A DNA stretch of 64,000 bases from Lysobacter antibioticus (GTDB taxonomy: Bacteria; Pseudomonadota; Gammaproteobacteria; Xanthomonadales; Xanthomonadaceae). Shown in pieces: positions 34,900-41,845 of the stretch (position 1 is the stretch's first letter; each line of letters begins with the position of its first letter). Below the pieces are notes generated by a model. That model was given only the letters and a program-made list of their open reading frames with translations, was not told the origin of the DNA and ran no database searches. The position numbers and the translations under genes were made by a program. Where the stretch lies: NCBI RefSeq assembly GCF_001442535.1, contig NZ_CP013141.1, positions 2,694,624 to 2,758,623 on the forward strand, in the 5' to 3' direction.

Positions 34900-35912
34900 A
34901 GGTGGACCGCGACCTCGGCGCGGATGCGCCGTACGGACCGCCGCCGCCCAGCGACACCGCCGTCGAACCGGCCAGGACCCCGAGCGCGATCGATCCGCGC
35001 GCCTTCGGCGTGGTGTTCGTGCTGTGGCATCCGGACGCTTCGCACCTGATCCATCTCGACGATGCGCATGCCGCTTGCCGCCACGTCGTCGCCGTCGACA
35101 ACTCGCCCGAGGCCGACGCCGACCTGCACGAGCGCCTGCGCGGCGCCGGCATCGAGGTGGTGTTCAACCGCAACGCCGGCGGCATCTCCGGCGCCTACAA
35201 CCGCGGCGTCGAGGCCTTGCTGGCGCGCGGTTGCCAGGTGGTGTTCCTGCTCGACCAGGACTCGCAGCTCGGCCCGGACTTCTTCGCCCGGATGATGCAG
35301 GCCTGCGCCCAGGTCGGCAGCCAGGCCTTCGTGCTCGGGCCGAAAGTGTTCGAGGCCAACCTCGGCCGCTATCTGCCGGTGTTCTCGCCGGCCGGACGGA
35401 TGCCTCGGCCGGAGCGGATCGACGATCGCGTCGAGGGCCTGATCCCGACTCTGTTCGTGATTTCGTCGGGGTCGGCGATCTCGGCCGCGGCCTATCGCGA
35501 GCTCGGCGCGTTCCGCGAGGACTATTTCATCGAGTACGTCGACATCGAGTACGGCCTGCGCGCCACGCGCCAGGGCATACCGGTCTACGTCAACGCCGCG
35601 GTCGAGATGCGCCAGCAGGTCGGGCGCTTCGTCAAGCGCGGGATATTTTCGACCAGCAACCACGTGGCCTGGCGCCGCTACTACGCCTCGCGCAACGCCG
35701 TGCACGCGCTGCGCTCCAATGCCTCGCGCTGGTCGGTGCATTGGCTGATCGAGTTGCTGACCCTGCACCAGGTGCTGTGCGTGCTGGTGTGCGAGGAACA
35801 CAAGCTGCGCAAGATCGTCGCCATCGCGGTCGGCTATTTCGACGGCGTGTTCGGCAGGCTCGGGGCGTTCGAGCAACGCCATCCGCGGCTGGCGGCGTTC
35901 TGCCGGCATTGA
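34896..35912 (+). CDS. Family 2 glycosyltransferase, rhamnosyltransferase-like
   Basis: This 338-residue GT-A fold enzyme has FGVVFVLWHPDASHL at the N-terminus, FNRNAGGISGAYNRGVEALL, the DQDS metal-binding motif in VVFLLDQDSQLGPDF, SSGSAISAAAYRELGAFRED and the FIEYVDIEYGLRA acceptor-side motif. These are hallmarks of rhamnosyltransferase-type GT2 proteins. The C-terminal 80 residues are amphipathic or hydrophobic (HWLIELLTLHQVLCVLVC) and may contact the membrane. The start overlaps the condensation-domain gene stop (ATGA), so the two are translated together. Together they could build an acylated glycolipid; the product is unknown. Confidence 0.87.
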   Translation: MKVDRDLGADAPYGPPPPSDTAVEPARTPSAIDPRAFGVVFVLWHPDASHLIHLDDAHAACRHVVAVDNSPEADADLHERLRGAGIEVVFNRNAGGISGAYNRGVEALLARGCQVVFLLDQDSQLGPDFFARMMQACAQVGSQAFVLGPKVFEANLGRYLPVFSPAGRMPRPERIDDRVEGLIPTLFVISSGSAISAAAYRELGAFREDYFIEYVDIEYGLRATRQGIPVYVNAAVEMRQQVGRFVKRGIFSTSNHVAWRRYYASRNAVHALRSNASRWSVHWLIELLTLHQVLCVLVCEEHKLRKIVAIAVGYFDGVFGRLGAFEQRHPRLAAFCRH

Positions 35913-35987
35913 TCGGAGTCGATCGCGCCTTAGCGGCGGGCGATGCTCACGATGGCAGGCTGACGCCTCAACCCGTCGGTACGCTGC

Positions 35988-36052
35988 CGCGGCTCGCGCC
36001 GCTCCTACCCGGAGCCGATGAAACTCGGGCAGGAGCGGCGCGAGCCGCGACC
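35988..36052. repeat. REP-like inverted pair
   Basis: Left arm CGCGGCTCGCGCCGCTCCTA at 35988 faces right arm CAGGAGCGGCGCGAGCCGCG at 36030 across about 20 bases, forming a long potential hairpin. It belongs to the family of the copies at 14241 and 60159 and lies between convergent genes. Confidence 0.85.
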
Positions 36053-36068
36053 GGCCGGCCCCGCAGGA

Positions 36069-36617
36069 TCAGTAGGCATCGCTGCCCAGGCGGATGTCGA
36101 TGCCGAGCGCGGCGGCGACCGCTTCCATGTTCTCGTCGTCGCGGCGCAGGGTGATCCAGCCGGCGTACATGTCGCTGCCGGTGTCGCGGTTCCACAGCGT
36201 GTAGCCGTGTTCGCGCAGGCGCACGAAGGCCTTGGCCATCAGCTCCGGCACGTCGGTGGCGTCGAGGAAGTCCTCGTCGGTCGGATCTTCCACGCCCCAG
36301 TCCACGCTGAGGTTCCAGCGTGAGGCCAGTTGCGCGATCGAATCGATGAAGGAGCCGGTGTCCTTCCAGTCGACGCGATAGCCGGAGGTCCAGTCGATCA
36401 CCTCCTGGATGGTCTCGGCGGGCTCGGCGTCGGCGTCGTCCTCGCAGGTTTCGCGGTAACGCGCGAACTGCTGCAGCGCGGTGTCCTCGTCGCCGGGGTT
36501 GATCAGCAGCATCAGCTGCCAGACCAGCGCCTCTTCGTCGAGTTCCTCGTCGCTGTCGCCGCCGGCGAATTCGATCTCGTCGCCCTCGTAGTCGGATTCG
36601 TTGTCGGGTGCGCTCAT
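36069..36617 (-). CDS. DUF6630-like acidic protein
   Basis: This 182-residue very acidic soluble protein has an Asp/Glu-rich N-terminus (SDYEGDEIEFAGGDSDEELD), then an LVWQLMLLINPGDEDTALQQ pattern, a central IDWTSGYRVDWKDTGSFIDS, VDWGVEDPTDEDFLD and a final DTGSDMYAGWITLRRDDENM. This order resembles DUF6630 proteins, whose function is unknown. ATG 36617 is the only good start. It stands alone, convergent with the glycosyltransferase across a REP pair. Confidence 0.65.
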   Translation of the reverse strand: MSAPDNESDYEGDEIEFAGGDSDEELDEEALVWQLMLLINPGDEDTALQQFARYRETCEDDADAEPAETIQEVIDWTSGYRVDWKDTGSFIDSIAQLASRWNLSVDWGVEDPTDEDFLDATDVPELMAKAFVRLREHGYTLWNRDTGSDMYAGWITLRRDDENMEAVAAALGIDIRLGSDAY

Positions 36618-36790
36618 GGGGTGGCGTCCGTAGGGGAAGGGAAATGGTGCGACCTGGCGCCCGGATTGGAAAGCCGGGGCGACGGACGGATGCGGCCGGC
36701 CCGGCGTAGCTGGGCCAAAAAACGAAAAAGGCGCGGCACGGCCGGGCCCAGGAAACGAGGAAGCCCGCCACGGGCGGAGCCCCAAAACGA

Positions 36791-36816
36791 AGAAGCCCGG
36801 CTTGCGCCGGGCTTCT
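36791..36816 (-). terminator. Terminator downstream of the cold-shock gene
   Basis: AGAAGCCCGGC pairs perfectly with GCCGGGCTTCT around TTGC. On the minus strand it is followed by TCGTTTTG, a short U-run. It lies 56 bases after the cold-shock protein stop. Confidence 0.75.
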
Positions 36817-36871
36817 CGATGCCACCCTGCCTTGCGGCGCGGGTAGCGAGGTCAGCGTTGAACCCGAGGGT

Positions 36872-37081
36872 TCAGACCGCCTGCACCTGGTCGGCTTGCA
36901 GGCCCTTCTGGCCCTGCGTCACGACGAAGGAGACCTTCTGGCCTTCCTGCAGGCTCTTGAAGCCCTGGCCCTGGATCGCGCGGAAATGCACGAACACGTC
37001 ATCGCCGCTCTCACGGCTGATGAAACCAAAACCCTTGGCGTCGTTGAACCACTTGACAGTACCGATCTCACGATCCGACAT
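36872..37081 (-). CDS. cspA: Cold-shock protein (CspA family)
   Basis: This 69-residue single OB-fold protein has RNP1 (KGFGFISRE) and RNP2 (DVFVHFRAI) RNA-binding motifs and the start [14 protein letters not shown]. It binds single-stranded nucleic acids and melts RNA structure in the cold or as a general chaperone. AAGGAG precedes the ATG (GTTTCAAGGAGTAAGCAAC). A leader of several hundred bases with reduced G+C lies upstream, as is common for regulated csp mRNAs. Which csp paralogue it is cannot be decided, so the symbol is generic. Confidence 0.94.
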   Translation of the reverse strand: MSDREIGTVKWFNDAKGFGFISRESGDDVFVHFRAIQGQGFKSLQEGQKVSFVVTQGQKGLQADQVQAV

Positions 37082-37613
37082 GTTGCTTACTCCTTGAAAC
37101 GTTGTGTTGGAATGCCGCTTTCACGGCGTTGGGGCTGGTTGCAAGGAGGAAGCGAGGTGGAACGATGGAGTGGATCAGCGATCTACGGCATCGGGTCACG
37201 ACCTACGGTGACCCTTGACGAACTCAGCTCGTACACCGTAGTGGCCTGCGGTGGGAAAATCAATTGGAGAAACGCACCCGCGTTCATTCGATTAGGCGAT
37301 CCAGTGCACGGTTTGGAACATGCCGTCTGCGGCCGGGTAGCGGCAGAGGGCCTGCGCAGGCTATCGCCCCGACCTCATCTAATTGATTCTATTGAATTTT
37401 ACGATTTTACTTCCGGCAATTGGACGACTTGGCGCCGAATAAACCGAATCCGCTCGCTGCATCGAACCTGAACCGCGTTCATATTCGGCCGCCCCGGACC
37501 GATGCCAAACCGGGGTCGATCCCGGCCTCCGGCGGCCCGTGGAACCCCGATCAGCGCCGATCCGTCCCGCCGCCGCGGCCCGATCGGGCCGGCAACCGTC
37601 CCGGCTCGAGGCC
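37082..37613. other. Long leader/intergenic region of the cold-shock gene
   Basis: No gene is visible in 532 bases. A markedly AT-rich patch near 37379-37425 (such as TGATTCTATTGAATTTTACG) stands out against the G+C-rich surroundings and may hold the cold-shock promoter on the minus strand or reflect a structured 5' leader. The right end borders the 3' end of a HEAT-repeat gene. Confidence 0.45.
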
Positions 37614-38525
37614 TCATCGGCCCTCGCCGCCCTCCTCGTCGGACTGCGCCTGGGCGCGGCGCCAGATGCCGTACTCGGCGCGGTTGAGGCGGAACTCCTG
37701 CAGCGCGAACGTCGCCGCGCCGCGATCGGCCGCGCTCGCCTCGGGATCGGCGGCGATGGCGAGCAAGGCTTCCTTGAGACGATCGCTGCGGATGCCCGAA
37801 CCCTGCACCCCAGCGATCGCTTTCGCGCGTACCTCCGCCGAGCTGTCGAGGATCGCCCGGTGCAGCAGGTCCTCGACCTGTTCGCCGTCGTCCCATTGCG
37901 CGAGTTGCAACACGGCCTGCGCGCGCAGGTTCGGATCGGGATGACGCGCCAGCGCCGCCAGTTCGGCGACCACCGGCGCGGCGTCCTCGCTCGGCATCGT
38001 CGCCGGGGTCAGCATTGCCACCAGTTCGCCCATGCGCTGCGGGTCGCCGCCACGCTCGAGCTTGGCCAACAGCGTCTGCCGCACTTCAGGGCGGTCCATC
38101 GAGTACGCGCGCAGCAGCTCCAGGCCGTCGCGCTCGTCCTCGGGCCGGGTGCTGGCGGCGAGCGACAAAGCGAAGCGCAGCACCTCGTCGCCCGACACCG
38201 CATTGAGCAGGGACAGCAGTTCGCCGCGCGCGGCGAGGTCGCGTTCGTTGCGGTAACGCTGCAGCAGACTCTGCAGGAAAGCCGGATCGCGGCTCGCGCG
38301 TTGCCGCAGCGACTCGAAACTGATCCGCTCGTTGCCGAGCACCAGGTATTCAGGACTCGTCGCCGCGTCGATCCTGGCCGGCGGCTGCGGCGCCTGCGTC
38401 GAGGACGGCGCCGCTGGCGTCGATGCGGCCGTTACCTCGCGACGCGCCACATAGGCGCCGAGCGCGGCGCCCAGCGCAGCGCAGACGAGGGCGATCAACA
38501 GCACCTGGCTGGATTTCATACGCAT
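37614..38525 (-). CDS. Membrane-anchored HEAT-repeat protein
   Basis: This 303-residue protein has a single N-terminal membrane anchor (SSQVLLIALVCAALGAALGA) and an Ala/Pro/Ser linker. At least four HEAT-type helical repeats follow between about residues 95 and 280, for instance LRFALSLAASTRPEDERDGL, LAALARHPDPNLRAQAVLQL and LHRAILDSSAEVRAKAIAGV. Such repeats form superhelical protein-binding surfaces; here on the periplasmic side if the anchor is an uncleaved signal. The C-terminus is acidic. It is downstream of, but separated from, the lytic cassette by a terminator, so it is its own unit. The ATG at 38525 is preferred; 38519 is an alternative. Function unknown. Confidence 0.78.
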   Translation of the reverse strand: MRMKSSQVLLIALVCAALGAALGAYVARREVTAASTPAAPSSTQAPQPPARIDAATSPEYLVLGNERISFESLRQRASRDPAFLQSLLQRYRNERDLAARGELLSLLNAVSGDEVLRFALSLAASTRPEDERDGLELLRAYSMDRPEVRQTLLAKLERGGDPQRMGELVAMLTPATMPSEDAAPVVAELAALARHPDPNLRAQAVLQLAQWDDGEQVEDLLHRAILDSSAEVRAKAIAGVQGSGIRSDRLKEALLAIAADPEASAADRGAATFALQEFRLNRAEYGIWRRAQAQSDEEGGEGR

Positions 38526-38612
38526 TCGAACCGTTAGAACCTCGTCGCAGGATAACGCGGCGCCCATTGCCCGCCTGGGAAAACGCATCCGTCGACACAA
38601 GCGCAACAAAAC

Positions 38613-38638
38613 CCCTCTCCCGTCGACGGGAGAGGGGC
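38613..38638 (-). terminator. Palindromic terminator of the lytic enzyme cassette
   Basis: A perfect 26-base palindrome, CCCCTCTCCCGTC/GACGGGAGAGGGG. On the minus strand it is followed by TTTTGTTG, so it can end the transcript of the M23 gene 39 bases upstream. It also belongs to a repeat family with copies at 49094 and near 50801. Confidence 0.8.
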
Positions 38639-38677
38639 GGGGGTGAGGACGGCCCGACTATGAGCGCCCTCGACGCA

Positions 38678-39469
38678 TCAACAAGGCGGTGCGACGCGCC
38701 CGTCCGAACCGGTGTAGGTGTAGGCATCGGGAATGAAGCGGCCGCTGCCGATCCGGTTCCAGATGTTGCTGGTGCCGTAGGTGCCGGTCACCGAGGTGCC
38801 GGTGGTCTGGCACTGGATCGTCACCGCGGTGCCGTCGGCCAGGCTGCCGACGATCGAGTACGAGGTGCCGGGGCCGGAACGCACGTTCAGCGGGGTGCCG
38901 TTGGTGTTGACCGTGCCCGAACCGGTGCCGCCGCCGCTGCAGCTGTTGCGGCTGGTGTAGTTGGTGCTGTTGCCGCTTTCGTCGAAGTACTTGATCAGCG
39001 AACCGTTGAAGCGGATCTGCTGGGCGCTGCCGTTCAAGCGTTCTTCGAAGTGCAGGTGGGCGCCGAACGAGCCGCCGGTGTTGCCAACGGTGCCGATCGC
39101 TTTGCCGGCGGCGACGTTCTGGCCGACCGAGACCGAATACGAATTCAGATGCGCGTACAGGGTGCTCCAGCCGCCGCCGTGGTCGATCACCACGTACTTG
39201 CCGTAGCTGACGCTGCCGAGGTTACGCACCACGCTGACCGTGCCGCCGACCGAGGCGACCACGGTATCGCCTTCGTCGTTGGTGCGGTTGAGGTCCACTG
39301 CATACTTGGGGCTGTGCTTGGAGCGGGTCTGGCCGGCCCAGGTCTGGCCGCAGGGAAACGGCATCTGGAAGTTCGGCGCGGCTTCGGCGGCCGTAGCGAA
39401 CAATGCGGCGAAAGCGAACAGCGCGGACAGACCGCGAAGTCGGAAACGTTTTGCGGTTACTGCGTTCAT
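38678..39469 (-). CDS. Secreted M23 family metallopeptidase with SH3 domain
   Basis: This 263-residue protein has a signal peptide (LSALFAFAALFATAAEA). The lysostaphin-type M23 peptidase domain at about 45-155 carries the zinc ligands in YAVDLNRTNDEGD and GAHLHFEER, with VVIDHGGGWSTLYAHLNSYS between. A spacer with an SGGGTGSGT run leads to a C-terminal SH3b-like domain (PLNVRSGPGTSYSIVGSLAD, IWNRIGSGRFIPD). M23 enzymes cut the cross-bridge or stem peptides of peptidoglycan and are a hallmark of Lysobacter bacteriolytic secretions. It is the last gene of a minus-strand cassette behind a SpoIID-type protein and an amidase. Confidence 0.9.
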   Translation of the reverse strand: MNAVTAKRFRLRGLSALFAFAALFATAAEAAPNFQMPFPCGQTWAGQTRSKHSPKYAVDLNRTNDEGDTVVASVGGTVSVVRNLGSVSYGKYVVIDHGGGWSTLYAHLNSYSVSVGQNVAAGKAIGTVGNTGGSFGAHLHFEERLNGSAQQIRFNGSLIKYFDESGNSTNYTSRNSCSGGGTGSGTVNTNGTPLNVRSGPGTSYSIVGSLADGTAVTIQCQTTGTSVTGTYGTSNIWNRIGSGRFIPDAYTYTGSDGRVAPPC

Positions 39470-39531
39470 GGCGGGGGTACTCCATCGATGAGGTCGCGCC
39501 GTTGCCGGCGGCGCGACGCGGTTGAAGGGGG

Positions 39532-41688
39532 TCAGTGCAGGATCTGGACGTCGTCCAGATAGAGGTTGACGTCGTAACTGGTCTGCTCGCGCAGGAACCA
39601 CACCGCATCCAGGCGCACGCTGGCGGCGTCGATCGTGCCGTTGCTGGCGCCGGCCCAGGCGTTCCACTGCGCGGCATCGCCGAGCGACCATTCCAGCCAG
39701 GTCCATTGCCCGCTCGGAATCGCGCGGCTGATCGCGCGCTCGGTGCCGTCGCTGTCGTCGATGCTCAGGCTCGCGCTGAGCCCACTGGCGCCGGTATAGA
39801 CCCAGAAGCCGACCTTGCCGCCGTCGCGCACCAGCTCGACGTTGTTGGCCGGCGTGCCGCCGCCCGACAACAGGCGCACCGCCCAGGCGGTGGCGACGGT
39901 AGGGTCGTCCTTGAGCAACACCCGCAGCGAACAACTGCCGTTCTTGCGGGTGGCGCAGTCCTGCTGGGCCAGCGATGCGGTCGACACGCCGGTCGTGCTG
40001 CCGGACGCGGTCGGCGCGCTGGCGAAACGGCCGACGCCGCTCTCGAAGCCATCGAGCACGATCGCACCGCCGCCCGGACCGCCGCCGCCCTCGTTGGCGA
40101 GGAAGGCGTTGCGCATGCCGCCAGGGCTGTTGTTGTTGTTGAAGTAGTGGTTGGTGATCCAGCGCCAGTCGCGGCCGTGGTTGGCGGCCCAGCGCTGCGT
40201 ACCCCACTGGCTCATGCCGCGGCCGTGGCCGAAACAACCGCGATTGCGCCCGACCTCGTCGGACAGACACGGCCAGTTGTTGCGCGGCGAACCGTTGCGG
40301 CCGTTGCCGCAGCTCAGGTCGTTGTTGACGCAGGACAGACCGTCGCTGGGGCTGTCCCAGGCGTTGTTCTCCGAGGAGTACTCGCTGAAAGCCGCGGTCT
40401 TGCCGTCGCGGGTCAGCAGCACGCCGCGCGTGGCCGCCGCGGCCGCGACCGTCGCCGACACGCTGTCGGCGTTGAAGGCCTGGCAGGAGGTGCTGTTGCA
40501 GATGTCGTAGCGGCTGTTGACCGGGTGGACGACGTAATACGCCGCGTAGCTGCGGTAGGCGACGGCGCCGGCGGCGAGCGAGTCGGCGTCCCAGGACGGG
40601 ATCCATTCCTCGTCGAGGCCGCGGCCGACGTAGTCTTCGAAACCGTAGACCGACACCCCGCTGCAGGAACGCCCCGAGCAATTGGTGCCGACGCGAATGC
40701 TCGACGGCACCGGCACGCTGACCGCCTGCGCGGCCAAGCGCTGCGCGGTCGCGACCGAGGCCGGGCGCGCCGGGTCGAGCGCGGCGTCCTCTTGGGTTGC
40801 GGCGTCGGACTCGGCCTGCAGCGCATCGGCGGCCGAACGCGGCCGTTGCTGATCTTCGCGTTGTCGCGCGCGCAGTTGCACGTGGCTGCGATCGACCACC
40901 ACGGTCGAACCGCCGCCGGCTTCGAGGTCGACGATCAGGTGGCGGCTGTCGTTGAGCAGCGGCAGGCCGGTCAGGCGCTGGCTGCGATACCCCTTGGCGC
41001 TGACGGTGATCTCGACCGTCGCCGGCAAGGCCTCGTTGTCGCGCGCCAGGGCCCGCGGCAATTGCGCGGAGAGCTCGAAATAGCCCTCGCCGTCGGCGGT
41101 CGTGCGTGCGCCCTGGCTGCTGCGTACTTGCGCACCGGCGACGGGACGGCCGCTGCGATCGTAGACGTGGCCGCTGAACACCGCGCACTGCGCGCAGGCC
41201 GCGGCCTTCAGCGCCAACAGATCCAGGGCTTCGGAGGGCATCGACGGCGACAGCCACACGGTCAGCGGCAGCACCGGCGCGGCGTCGATCTCGACCCGGG
41301 TGCTGAGGCTGTCGTAGCCGGGCGCGCTGACGATCAACTCGTAGCGGCCTTCGTTCAAGGCAGCGACGCGGCCGCCGCGGGTGGTGATGCCGAGGTCGTG
41401 CACGCGCGCTTCGGCGCCGCGTGCGATCACGACCAAGTGCGAATCCAGCGCGCGGCCGCTGACGCTGTCGCGTACGCGGATATCGAGTGCGCGACTGCCC
41501 GATGCGCTGTCCGATGCCGGCCTGGCCGAGCCGACGCGGCTGGCGCGATGACCCGCGCCCGGTGTGCGCAGCCACTGCGCGAATACGGCGCCGGCGAGCA
41601 ACAGGGCCAGGACCGCCAGCCAGGTCGGCAGGCGACGCGGCGGTCTCGATGGATGCGGCGCGTCGGGCGCTTGCGGGTGCTCGGACAT
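39532..41688 (-). CDS. SpoIID/LytB-type amidase-enhancer protein with beta-sandwich C-terminal domain
   Basis: This 718-residue protein has a membrane anchor or uncleaved signal (WLAVLALLLAGAVFAQWL, about 22-40). Carboxypeptidase-regulatory-like beta segments follow (RALDIRVRDSVSGRALDSHL, GHVYDRSGRPVAGAQVRSSQ). The SpoIID domain at about 330-510 is recognised by SGVSVYGFEDYVGRGLDEEW, AAGAVAYRSYAAYYV and GHGRGMSQWGTQRWA. A C-terminal domain of about 165 residues closely matches that of the amidase at 41846. SpoIID proteins are lytic transglycosylases or amidase enhancers acting on stripped glycan. In this cassette it could work with the neighbouring amidase. SpoIID/LytB proteins are better known from spore formers and cyanobacteria, so the context is of interest. 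Confidence 0.85.
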   Translation of the reverse strand: MSEHPQAPDAPHPSRPPRRLPTWLAVLALLLAGAVFAQWLRTPGAGHRASRVGSARPASDSASGSRALDIRVRDSVSGRALDSHLVVIARGAEARVHDLGITTRGGRVAALNEGRYELIVSAPGYDSLSTRVEIDAAPVLPLTVWLSPSMPSEALDLLALKAAACAQCAVFSGHVYDRSGRPVAGAQVRSSQGARTTADGEGYFELSAQLPRALARDNEALPATVEITVSAKGYRSQRLTGLPLLNDSRHLIVDLEAGGGSTVVVDRSHVQLRARQREDQQRPRSAADALQAESDAATQEDAALDPARPASVATAQRLAAQAVSVPVPSSIRVGTNCSGRSCSGVSVYGFEDYVGRGLDEEWIPSWDADSLAAGAVAYRSYAAYYVVHPVNSRYDICNSTSCQAFNADSVSATVAAAAATRGVLLTRDGKTAAFSEYSSENNAWDSPSDGLSCVNNDLSCGNGRNGSPRNNWPCLSDEVGRNRGCFGHGRGMSQWGTQRWAANHGRDWRWITNHYFNNNNSPGGMRNAFLANEGGGGPGGGAIVLDGFESGVGRFASAPTASGSTTGVSTASLAQQDCATRKNGSCSLRVLLKDDPTVATAWAVRLLSGGGTPANNVELVRDGGKVGFWVYTGASGLSASLSIDDSDGTERAISRAIPSGQWTWLEWSLGDAAQWNAWAGASNGTIDAASVRLDAVWFLREQTSYDVNLYLDDVQILH

Positions 41689-41845
41689 GGACGATCCCCT
41701 GTGGGTGACGAAACCGTCCGCAGGCGCGCTCCGCGCCGATCGGCGGTGCGAAGTGGTGCGCGTGCGGCGGCGATGATCCGAAGCGCGCAGGCCGGTTGCG
41801 GGGGGCCGGCCTGCGCGCGGAGGGATCGGTGGTGGAGCGGTTGGA

